Shown one piece after another: positions 47,871-57,758 of a DNA stretch of 64,000 nt. Under the pieces are notes generated by a model, which was not told the origin of the DNA, did no database searches, and saw only the letters and a program-made list of their open reading frames with translations. The translations under genes were made by a program, and so were the position numbers. This DNA is from Simmondsia chinensis. Taxonomy: Eukaryota; Streptophyta; Magnoliopsida; Caryophyllales; Simmondsiaceae. Numbering within the stretch: the stretch's first letter is position 1; every line of letters begins with the position of its first letter. The stretch is taken from assembly GCA_018398585.1 (NCBI GenBank), contig JAGTTD010000005.1:35466750-35530749 (forward strand), given 5' to 3'.

Positions 47871-48703
47871 TGTTAGAAAAATTAATGAAGATAATTATCT
47901 AAATATAGCAGTCAAAAATTAAATAATTGTTAGAAAATTGACTAATTTTCTAGTGTAGCAATGAAGTAGACAACAATTAAAAAGATCTTACCAAAAACGA
48001 TGATATCGCGCCATGGTAGACACCACTATCCTAAAAGACGATTTTGCCCATTGCTCCAGTCACACATTATAACCGGCGGCCATACTCCAGGATTAACGCG
48101 ATCCGACTCTTAACTTGTACTGGTTAATTATTGGGTAGGAGTACCTTGAACTTTGCCCAAATAGAAATGTAATGGTGGCGAGAAAATCTTGATGTCACGG
48201 ACATATTGATATAGATTTGAGATCTAGAGCAGAAATTGATAGAGTAGCAAAAATGAAGAGATAAATTAATCAAGAAACTTTGTTACGCACAGGGTGCAAA
48301 ACTGTCATAGTTGGATGCCAGTTAGTGAGAGCGAAAGAGATATTAACATGACATCGGAGTGAGAGATAAGAGATAAGCACCGGAAAATCAAAGGGGTGGG
48401 TACATGTGAAATAGTGTAGAAACGGTAAAAAATATTAAAATAGAGCGTAATGAATTCCAACGGCTATAAACGGACGTAATAAATTACAACGTCTATATTG
48501 TTAATAAATTTTCAACGGTCATAATTTTAATGACCCTAAACGTCTAGTAATGGTAAACGATCAGTAAATAGGCGTGAATAAAATATTATCTGAAAAATAA
48601 ATATACCCGTTAACAAAAGGATCACCTAAACTATTTTTTCAATGTGGGATAAAACTCCCCCAAAAAACTAAAGGTTAGCTTGTATAATTTATTTTAATAC
48701 TGA
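47871..48703 (-). repeat. 5' LTR of the minus-strand copia element
   Basis: It matches 42527-43344 along its length with many changes. The right boundary is blurred: beyond about 48700 the minus strand reads 'tcaagtaggagaatg', which itself looks like a copia polypurine tract. This raises the possibility that this LTR also ended another internal region. Confidence 0.75.
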
Positions 48704-48911
48704 CAAGATCGACATTCTCCTACTTGATATCCTACAAGCCAGATGCCGACGTTGCTGCCCCCGCCATGTTTCTTCTTCTCTTCAATCACTTATCTTTCGC
48801 TTCAAATATACCCCAATTGATTCTTTTATGAAGACCCCAGAAGAAAGAATTCAAGTGAAAAGAAAAAGAAAGCAGGGTAGGGGATTTGACCGAATGGTGG
48901 GGGAGTGAGAG

Positions 48912-49424
48912 TGTTATAATTTAAAATCAATCCTGGACCTTCACCCATTAGCTTAAGTTTTTGAAAAAGATGGTTCTTAACATGGTATCAGAGCCTTGAT
49001 GATAAAGAGGTCAGGAGTTCGAATCTCAACAGCCTCCACTTTCAATATTAAAACAATTAAGCACAAGGTAAGAGGTGGCCCTGTGCATTATCCATGCTTC
49101 AAGCCCAAACGGGCATTTACATGAGGGGCCATGTTAGAGTATAAAACCAATCCTAGACCTTCACCCATCAACTTAAGCTTTTGGGTGAGTTGGTTCCTTG
49201 GCATGGTATTAGAGCCTTGATGACCAAGAGGTCAAGAGTTCGAATTTCAACAGCCTCCACTTTTAATATTAAAATAATTAAGCACAAGGTATGAGGCGGG
49301 CCTGTGCATTGTCCACGCTTCAAGTCCAAACGGGTATTTGCATGAGGGGGTATGTTAGAGTATAAAACCAATCATGGACCTTCACCCAACAGCTTAGATT
49401 TTTAAGAAAAATGGTTCCTTAATA
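48912..49424 (+). mobile_element. Tandem TRIM with three LTRs and two internal regions
   Basis: LTRs of about 71 bases lie at 48912-48982, 49132-49203 and 49353-49424 ('tgttagagtataaaaccaat', ending 'gttccttggca'). The first two are each followed by a tRNA-Met primer site, 'tggtatcagagcc' at 48983 and 'tggtattagagcc' at 49204. The internal parts (about 150 bases, non-coding) end in the purine tract 'catgaggggg' or a close variant. Flanks 'gagag' (48907-48911 and 49425-49429) form a 5-bp target duplication around the whole tandem. Confidence 0.92.
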
Positions 49425-49429
49425 GAGAG

Positions 49430-49754
49430 TTGTAGTGAAAGTATGATTATATGGGATTAGAGTTAAAAGAGGGCCTCAAATTTACAAAGAACTGTTCTTG
49501 GAGAAGGGGAGAGAGAGAGGGAGAGAGAGAGAGGACAGGGAGGGAAATAAAAGAGGGGGAGAAATTGGAGGAGGAAGGAGAGGAATTTAGCCGTTGGAAT
49601 TGTTAGTCCAAGTCCTACGCTCTTCTCCATTTTGACATTTGGCACTTCTTATTTTTAAATATGTATTGTATGTATGTTTTTGGAATTAAAAGAAATTGAT
49701 TAGTTGGCTTATCTATTTGTTGAATTTGTCATTTTGACTTCCGTATTGCTGACT
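49430..49754. other. Gap between TRIM and MITE, with GA repeats
   Basis: Purine-rich stretch of GA and GGA repeats at about 49500-49580. No gene or element was recognised. Confidence 0.5.
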
Positions 49755-50294
49755 TATAGGGGCGTAAACAAGTTAAGCCGAGCCGAGTACCCCTTTGTTT
49801 GAACTCGAGTTTAATGGGCCTTATCGAGCTTTTGAACCCTTTGTTCGAGTTTGGTATGCTAAGATTTTGTTGTGTTCGAAGTGTGGCTCGACCCTGCTTG
49901 GCATGGCTCGCTAGGCTAATTAAGCCCATTCGAGCTCCCTATCGAGCCGAGCTATTTGAGTCACTATCGAGTCATTATTTAACTATTTTTGGGTTAATAC
50001 TACCTGCTAGCAAGCCCTTAACAAGCTCTTAACGAGTTTTTAACAAGCTCTTATCGAGCCATTAACGAGCCCTTAGACCTGTTTGCGAACATTAATGAGC
50101 CGACCACCCTATTGTTCAAACTTGACTCATTAAGCTTATCAAGCTTGCTCAAACTTGGCTCATTATGCTTATCAAGCCTGCTCGAACTCGGCTTGATAAG
50201 TTATTGAGCTCCAATAATTAATATGAACAAGCCATAGTCGATTTCGAATATTAATAGCTCATTGAACATTCAGTTTGTTTATACCCTTATATAC
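49755..50294. mobile_element. GAGCC-family MITE
   Basis: It starts 'tataggggcgtaaacaag' and ends 'gtttgtttatacccttata', inverted termini as in the copy at 2692. The interior is 'gagcc', 'tcgagc' and 'gctcgaac' words. No clear target duplication. The hAT element begins only 15 bases to its right. Confidence 0.8.
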
Positions 50295-50699
50295 TATGTT
50301 TCTTGCTAATAGAGGTGGCCACGGGCCGAGCCTGGGCCCCTCTTCATTTTTTTTTTTAATATTATAAGAATATACAAAAAAATAATATATAGTATATATA
50401 TAAATAATCATCTTGATCAAAAAATAATTATAATTTATTAATAAATAATATAACACACAATCATAATAGCGCCCTATAAAATTACAGATATATTTTATAG
50501 AATAAAATATATTATAACTTGTTAAAAAATATAACTATAACAGTATAATAGAGCCCTATAAAATTATAAATATATTTTATAAAATAAAATGTATTATAAC
50601 CTATTAAAAAAAATACAACTATAACAATATAAATAAATCAATCTAAACTTGTTACTGTTGGTGCAGTACTTGTAGAGGAGTTAGTGTCATCATCTTCTT

Positions 50700-51679
50700 T
50701 ATCGCTTGATGATTCCAAGTTCAGACCGTCTTGGTCTCTATCCAGTGCTGCCATCCAGTCTTTCAAGCACACCAACATTCCTAAGGTGCCCGGTGCTAGC
50801 TTTGCTCTCTTTGTTCTGAAAAATTGCCACCTGCACTAAAAGCAGACTCCGATGCTAATGTAGACACCAAACGTGTTAGTATATCGCATGCCATAGTGGA
50901 AAGCACGAGATAAACGGCTTTAGATGATTTCCACATAGCAAAATATTAAAGTATTCATTAGACTCCGTGTTGGAATTCGAATAGAGGTGAAGGCAAATAT
51001 AAAGAAAGCCCATCATATGACGTGGGACTTTGTCTGGGCATTAATCGGTTAAACATATCCCACGTATATAATTGTCCTCAAGAGGAGTACGAAGATGATG
51101 TAGAAGAAATATTTGTATTATTTGTTAACTTTTGAGAATAAACAAAAAATAAATCATGTAAAGTTGCTTCAACTTTATTAATAAAAAATTTTACATCAAA
51201 AGTTGGTAGCATTTTTTCGTAATATATTTGCACAAAAAATTGAATACCCGCAAGTTTGCAACGTAGGTCAAAATTAGTGTTAATACAATATGCATGGTTA
51301 ATTCATTAAAATATTTTAAAATTTTTGTTGTATGGCGACAATGGACTCCTGCAGCATTGGGTTGGAGGAGTTCTCCATTATCCATGCAGCAATATCTACC
51401 AATTTAACTATTGTGTGAAGAATGATTGGCTAACAGGATCCAGAAAAAAAATGTCATACCTTCTTTAAAAAGAACTAAGAATTTACAGATTTTATTTACT
51501 ATTTGCCAATTTACATAATCTCCACTAAAACAACTTAGATCCGCATGATTTATGTGTACAAATTCTATCAAGATGTCTTTATATAGTATGCATTTTTCTA
51601 ACATTTTGACTATTAATGACCACGTAGTAGATGAATCTAATTTAAAAGAATCCAACGAAATGACATGTGATTTACGCAA
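50700..51679 (-). pseudogene. Broken hAT transposase
   Basis: Two hAT signatures are readable in minus order. At 51404-51679 is a stretch of the type seen before the dimerisation region (CFSGDYVNWQIVNKICKFLV). At about 50790-50920 is the C-terminal dimerisation domain (STMACDILTRLVSTLASESA, then FSAGGNFSEQ). The part between is disrupted and the N-terminal zinc finger was not found. Confidence 0.8.
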
Positions 51680-52309
51680 TCTTTCAAAATTTTGTTTCCT
51701 AGTACTAAATGTTTTAATTGCTTTAATTATATTTTTTTAAGTTATGAGAGAAAAATCCATAAGTTGTATCCCATTCATTATCATTAAATGCAAAATATGA
51801 CAAATAGATGTTTGGGGGGAGTATAGCCGTTGGGGCCCATTGCCCCAATGGGCTGAGCCCGGGCTGATACGAACCTGGCGTCACAACTGGCGCCAAGCCT
51901 GTCTCATCTGCAGCCACCAAGGTACATTTCGCCATCCTTACTCTTGCCCAACAGCGGCTCTCCTCCACACATCAACCAAACATGCCACCTGCCACCTTCT
52001 AGATCCTTCTCCCACCTTCTAGAGTCTTCCACTACATGTCACATCACCCCCTCCCTTACTAGTATAAATAGTAGAGTAGGTATTAGAGATGATCATGCCA
52101 AATGTTGTAAGAGTGTTATGTTCTAGTCTCTCTCTCCCCCAATTTCTCTAGTTATCCCCCTTTTTTTCCTGGTAATCCTTTATTATTGGAATAATCTATC
52201 AATAAGTATTATAATTGCTCGAGATTATCATTGATATTGAACTAGATTTATATTTGGTTCGTATTAATTGGTATCATAACGGTCCTTCCTCGGCTCCGAT
52301 CATCGCTGG

Positions 52310-52640
52310 AATGACCGATCATCATCATCGTCATCTTCTTCACCGCCATCATCAATCATCATCTCCCCACCGACACCATATCCTAACCAGAGCCCCCAAC
52401 CAAATCTAAACAACCTCACCAACAATGGCACCATCATCAATTCTTGCCTAACACACCCATCATCGACCGTCACCACCAACACCATCATCATCATCACCTC
52501 CCATCGCTGATTTACAGAGAATAGTGAGCAGAGCTCACCTCGGCTAGCCACCACCCATCTTCATCGCTCATCATCATCAACACTTCCACCATCATCACTT
52601 CCACTACTGATTGTCGCCGTCATCAATCACCGAGCATCAT
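52310..52640 (+). repeat. CAT-rich low-complexity stretch
   Basis: Dense imperfect 'catcatcat' and 'ccaccatcat' repeats lie in the leader of the gag-only LTR element. They could encode His- or Ser-rich peptides in some frames, but none opens convincingly. Confidence 0.7.
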
Positions 52641-52797
52641 CACCAATTGCTTGGAGAATTACTAGCTGTTGGTATCATCGAAGGAGGTCCGATCACTTGG
52701 TAGCAACTGATTCTCCAAAGTAGCACGGAAGGTGTTCGACAAAATGCCTTAATGAATCACTTGAGGTAATTACCGAACTCCGACCTGATTTATTCAG

Positions 52798-53265
52798 ATG
52801 GAATTTTCTAGAGTTAGTAGTGGATGGGTGGAAAAGTGGTTACATCATTGTGAGAGGTACTTGGATACCCCAAACAACTCCCTCACGGAGCTCATATACC
52901 TCCGCCAAACGGGAACTGTTGGCGAGTACTTAAGTCGGTCTGAGTCTTTGGCGAACAAGTGTGGGTTGATAGAAGAGCAAAAGGTTAAGCTAATGATAGA
53001 CGGCTTGCGGGAAAAAATAGCTGATGGCGTCCTCTTGTTTAGGCAGCAAACATTGCATGACGCAAAGCTACTGGCCAAATTGGAAGAGAGCAACTGCACC
53101 TACCTTGAAAAGTTAGCCGGCAGAGAATCTCCCAGTGCTTCGGCAATCATGGCCATGCCAAGCCTTGCAAAATACTGTCCCGCCAATCTTTTAATCCAGC
53201 AGCCATTATCGCCAACACCTCGACACACCGCAGAGTCAGCCAAGTGCGACGCCCGCCAAACTTGA
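52798..53265 (+). CDS. Gag-like ORF of the small LTR element
   Basis: A 155-codon ORF. The stretch GWVEKWLHHCERYLD near the start, then the block VGEYLSRSESLANKCGLIEE and a 'VKLMIDGLREKIADGV' helix, follow the order of retrotransposon gag proteins, where a W-x-x-x-CERYF motif precedes 'F..L..K.....E'. No zinc knuckle follows before the stop. A second open stretch at 53594-54139 is unrelated in frame and runs into the LTR. The match to gag rests on motif order only. Confidence 0.6.
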   Translation: MEFSRVSSGWVEKWLHHCERYLDTPNNSLTELIYLRQTGTVGEYLSRSESLANKCGLIEEQKVKLMIDGLREKIADGVLLFRQQTLHDAKLLAKLEESNCTYLEKLAGRESPSASAIMAMPSLAKYCPANLLIQQPLSPTPRHTAESAKCDARQT

Positions 53266-54472
53266 TGATGATGCTTCTTCCTCTCAGCCAGTCATGGATT
53301 CGGGTCCAGAGCCATCCCCGGATACCACCATCACCCAACCTCTTGGCGCTTCCGTTGATGGCATTAGTCGCCCTTTTGTGACAGGGGCGGATAAGAAATA
53401 GATGATCTCTACTACAGCTCCAACCCTCGCCATCTTTGTGACTACAATTGCTAACCTGCCACTATTGCTGTCAGTTGATACAACGCCAACTGAGTTAGAT
53501 CCTCCAGAGCTTCAGTAGCTACTTCCCAAGCTTCAGGAGGCTTTCACGATTCCCGCCCAGTTTACATTATCTGACCCAGCCATCAAGCACCAAGTGCTCC
53601 TCAAGGATAGTACTTCACCGTTTCCAGAAAAATCGCTCACAGCTCATCCTTTGCTGGAGTTCCAAAGGATAGTGCTTGACCAAGGAGGATCATCTACGTT
53701 TCAAAGTTGGCTCGTTGTTCATGACCTTTGGGGCCAAGGGTCTTTGGAGGGGAAAGAAGTGATACGAGTCAGAATGAGATTAGGCATACAGAAGGACGCT
53801 ATCTCATTAGTCCCCACCCACCTAGGCTGCTACCTACCTGACCGTCACCTGCCAACCGCACCTCAGGCTAACACTGATATGGCGGCTCCCTTACTTCTAA
53901 TCCTCAAGGAGGAGGATCTTTTCAAGGGGACGGTATTGATGGGAACCCGGCGTCACAGCTGCCGCCAAGCCCATCTTATCCATAACCGCCAGGGTCCACT
54001 TCACCATCCTTACCCTTGCCCAGTAGCGACTCTCCTTTACACGCCAACCAAACATGCCACCTGCCACCTCCTATATGCTTCTCCCACCTTCTTGAGTCTT
54101 CCACTACATGCCACATCACCCCCTCCTATATTAGTATAAATAGTAGAGTAGGCATTAGAGATGAGCATGCCAAATGATGTAAAGAGTGTTATGCTCTAGT
54201 CTCTCTCTCCCCCGATTTCTCTAGTTATTTTCCCCCCTCTTCTATATCTCCCCCCTTTTCCGTTGTAATCCTATATTATTAGAGTAATCTATCAATAAAT
54301 ATTATAATTGTTTGAGATTACTATTGATATTGAGCTAGATTTATATTTGGTTTATATCACGGGCCGCCCTTCCAAAAAGGGCATCCATAGCGCAGCCCGC
54401 TACAGTAACGGAATGGGCCGGGCCTGGGTAATTCCGGGCCGACTCGACCCAGTGGCTGCCTCTACTTGCTAC

Positions 54473-55560
54473 CATCAAACAAAACACAAATTGAAAGATT
54501 ATTTGTCTCCAATGTATCAATATTTTAGGTGGAGTAATTATAAATGGGAATTTAATTGTATATAATTTATTTTATAAGTCAACGAGCATTTAGTTGAAAA
54601 TTTTATGTATAAACTCATATAATACACAAATGTATTAAATTTTGTTTAACTCTTATACCATATTTTACTAACTATGCTTGTTACAACCAAAACTCCAATG
54701 AACATATATGTTTTCTTTGGGGTAACGTACTTGTCAATAACTTAAAGTTTGATATATTAATTTTTTTAAAGGTCTTTTTTTTTTTTTTTTGCTAAAAATT
54801 ACTTACATTTTAGACGAGGTTTTAAAAAATTAATTAACTTTTCTAATTTTTTAAAGTCACTGTTAGGAGAATATTTCAAAAATATTCCCTAGAGCGGGCA
54901 TAGCGAAAAACGAATTTAAAATTCTTAATTTTAAATCTAAAGTCCCATCTAATTAAACAATTTAATTAAATCTAGATCTCACTATAATAGGTTATGTCAA
55001 ACCAAAAACATACAATAAAACAATTATAAATATGGTCTGTAGATTAAACAAAATAAAGGAAAACAAATTAAATATCACATATTTAATTAAACATACTTAA
55101 AGTGCGAATCTCGATTCCGACTCGAAAATTTGAAATTGCTAGAAGATTTCTTGACACCTCAAGGTCTTCTTCGTAATGACCCCTCCTAGCATCGAAGGGT
55201 TGGCTCCCAAAATATTTAACTTAGGAAAAATTTTGGAAGAAATTCTCTTAATCTTTTTGAAAAATAATTTTTCAAAAAAATTATACTAAACAATAATATA
55301 AAAAACCCCTAAAATAATTTTAGAGTTTTTGTCATGGGAGAAAATCAAGTTCTAAAACTTAATTCATAATTTCTCACGAAAAATATCGTATTTATAAACA
55401 TAAATCCTAGCCCATGAACGCGTTGTAGACCATCTGTCACTTACGTCATGCTGACGTTAGCGACAACTTTTATTTTCTTTTTTTATAAAAAAAATTAAAC
55501 TAGGCGCGTGGTGGCAATTGAAATTTCAATTTCTTTTAATTTTAATTTAAAACACGATAC
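54473..55560. other. Intergenic DNA without a recognised gene
   Basis: AT-rich. The stretch from about 54863 ('tgttaggagaatatttc') to 55560 could be a decayed solo LTR, but no second copy or matching end was found. Confidence 0.4.
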
Positions 55561-55564
55561 TTAT

Positions 55565-56690
55565 GGTATTGTATATTCATCTCATGGGTATTTGTTCAGT
55601 ATAAAAATTTATTTATCTCCTATATAATTAATTCATCTCATGAACTCATTTTAAATATTTTCAAACGATGCTCAAGTTGAGGCTTGCGAGGGATATCAGG
55701 GACAAACTAACTCTAGCTCCAAATAAGTCAAATATGATTATGATATCATGATGACGATTGATTATCATTTAGTAGTCGGTAATGAGTTTAGATAACTTGT
55801 CTGATAAGACTATAATATTATACTTTTGGTAACTTGTCTTGGTCATGTAGATAAAGATCTAAGAGTATTATGTTAGTGTTGTCAATAAGATTGGAACATT
55901 AAGCTGGACCACCTAATACTTGTTTCTTAACTGCTATCAGAAATAATTAATTATATAAGACGATAACTCTAAATCCAAAAAACAGTTTGAACTCGTGCTT
56001 GGATTGTTTGTTGCTTTGATGTGCTAAAAGGATTAGTCAAAGTGCGTTGACTAGAATCTTACGTGCTTTGGGTAATGCCATGAAGTGTAGCGGGAGCAAT
56101 TGTTTTACGTGAAATCTATAGTCTCTAACGAGATAAAGATGTTCCCTTAGTTGATTCACAAATATAGAACAGATTCTAGAATCTTCGGCCGAAGTATTCC
56201 ATACGTTTGACATTTGAAATTAATACTGAAATTGTTTTTGTATTATTCAATTGTTCGAGAAGGATGAGTCGGGAACTATGGCGAGAGATGTAAGAAACGT
56301 AACGGTAGTAGCTAAAGTTACTTTCTCTCATAAATATCTAATAAATGGGTTAATTGTCATAATAAAAGTTATTTGAAAAATTATTGAGGAAATATATTTA
56401 ATTCTAGAGTGCAAGAGAACATATGGAGTGGAATTAAATTTTACTAAATGGCAATCAATTGTTATTATGACTTATTTGAAACTATAGTTAGATTATCCGT
56501 AAGGTTCGTATGCAAGCCTCAACTGAATCATCGATTGAAAATATTTAAAATGAATCCACGAGATGAATTATTTGTCATGAGATAAATAAATTCATTTTGC
56601 TAAACATAATTCATGAGATGAATTATTTATTTATAAGATGAATAACTCAATTTTACCAAATAATATTCATGAGATGAATTTTATACGTGT
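55565..56690. mobile_element. Large foldback element with about 130-base arms
   Basis: The left arm (55565-55695) and right arm (56505-56690) pair over a long stretch. 'gatgctcaagttgaggcttg' near 55669 is the inverted match of 'caagcctcaactgaatcatc' near 56514, and 'attttaaatattttcaaacg' of 'gattgaaaatatttaaaatg'. The right arm carries several 'attcatgagatgaat' palindromes. The 0.8-kb centre has no long ORF. Confidence 0.75.
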
Positions 56691-57744
56691 GAAAATTTAC
56701 AAAAAAAAAAAAAAAAAAAAAAGAAAAAGAGCGAGTGAAAACAGGGCACGATTCGCGCCTAGAGTGCAGGACCAATCATGGCACGACATGTGTCGCGCTG
56801 TGACAAGCCCTGGGGCGATCCGTGCCCCTTGAAATGGGCCAATCAGGATGCATGTCGCTTGCTGGGCAACCCAAGTTGCTAATCGGCGCCAAATGCATCG
56901 AGCAAACGTACTGTAAAGTTCCGACCAAAAAAAATGTATGTACTGCAATGTAATCTATGTCTTGGAGTAAAGCTTGGCCTTGGCAAAATATATACACAAT
57001 ACACCACTATTTTTTTTTTTTAAATAAGTTTGTTGATTTTGATTAAAAATTATTTTTTGTTACTTTGGCTAAGTAAGGTATAGTGGAGGCTTTGGCTTTT
57101 AAGGTTAAGCAAACCAAGAAAGTGTCAACTATTTAGCTGGGTATTGTATTCTGGAGGCAGCATGTCGGTACCTGCTGCACCGGCTTAGATCCTATGGGGT
57201 CGCGAAACCGTCTTAAAAAGAGCGTGATCCGTGCCTCGCTTAGCTAGTACTTTATTAGTACTTTGTCATTTTCATGCGTTTCGAGTAATATCTTTTTATT
57301 TCATATGCTTTATATAATATTTCCTATATTTAGTTCCAACACATATATCGTTAGCCTCTGATGTTTTTAAATTTCTTTCATATTAGTCCCTTATCCTTTT
57401 TTTTTGTTTAAAATAATCTCTAATATTTGTAACTTATCCAATTTGTCTTATGTCTTTTCCTTTGTTCAAATTAGTGCAGAATATTTTATTTATAACAAAA
57501 TTAGTTTCTCACTTAGTGACCAAAATTAGTAAAAATAAAAAAGGATCAATTTTATCATAAAATAAGACATGATGAACTATTTTAAATTAAAAAAAAAAAA
57601 AAAAAGACGTGGGATCAACTCAAACAAACTTAAAGACAACATGAATTATTCAAAAAAAAAAAAAAAAAACACATGGGTCCTTGGATCATCTCTTAATATG
57701 CGACTAATCTCTTATTAGAGTCCTCAACCACAGATAAGTAATAT
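56691..57744. other. Intergenic DNA, nothing firmly identified
   Basis: A run of about 22 A at 56700 is followed by a GC-richer patch (56730-56920) with short ORFs on both strands and no recognised motif. A-runs at 57585-57605 and 57650-57668 may be tails of lost retroposons. Confidence 0.45.
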
Positions 57745-57758
57745 TTCAATATCTTTTT

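Larger units (their letters stand above)
42527..48703 (-). mobile_element. Decayed Ty1/copia element on the minus strand
   Basis: Direct repeats of about 820 bases flank it (42527-43344 and 47871 to about 48703), both starting 'tgttagaaaaatt' on the plus strand. On the minus strand, 46626-46847 translates to a copia reverse-transcriptase start (KLIGRKCLFKKKLNVDGHI, then KFNARSVAMRYIQ). About 43780-43990 gives the copia RNase H end (HLRLKIINDLLERK, later a 'KPLWIH' block) in broken frames. A polypurine-like 'tttgtggagga' precedes the left LTR, so it runs right to left. Gag, protease and most of integrase are absent. Confidence 0.75.
51865..54359 (+). mobile_element. Small LTR retrotransposon with a gag-like ORF only (TR-GAG type)
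   Basis: LTRs 51865-52266 and 53937-54359 share long blocks such as 'agtataaatagtagagtagg' and 'ctagtctctctctcccc'. A primer-site-like 'ttggtatcataacgg' follows the 5' LTR, and a purine stretch 'aaggggacggtat' precedes the 3' LTR. Flanks 'cgggc' (51860-51864 and 54360-54364) form a perfect 5-bp target duplication. The internal 1.67 kb has one gag-like ORF and no protease, integrase or reverse transcriptase, so mobility would need another element's enzymes. Confidence 0.87.
50310..54464 (-). mobile_element. hAT transposon with a nested LTR element
   Basis: Terminal inverted repeats: 'tagaggtggccacgggcc' at the left; the right end, inverted, reads 'tagaggcagccactgggtcg'. Flanks 'cttgctaa' (50302-50309) and 'cttgctac' (54465-54472) form an 8-bp hAT target duplication with one mismatch. 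Transposase traces lie on the minus strand between about 50700 and 51700. The LTR element at 51865-54359 sits near the right end. Without it the hAT copy would be about 1.66 kb. Confidence 0.88.

Noticed and set aside
53594..54139. 181-codon ORF as a second gene of the gag-only element
   Set aside because: No recognisable domain, and half of it reads through the 3' LTR.
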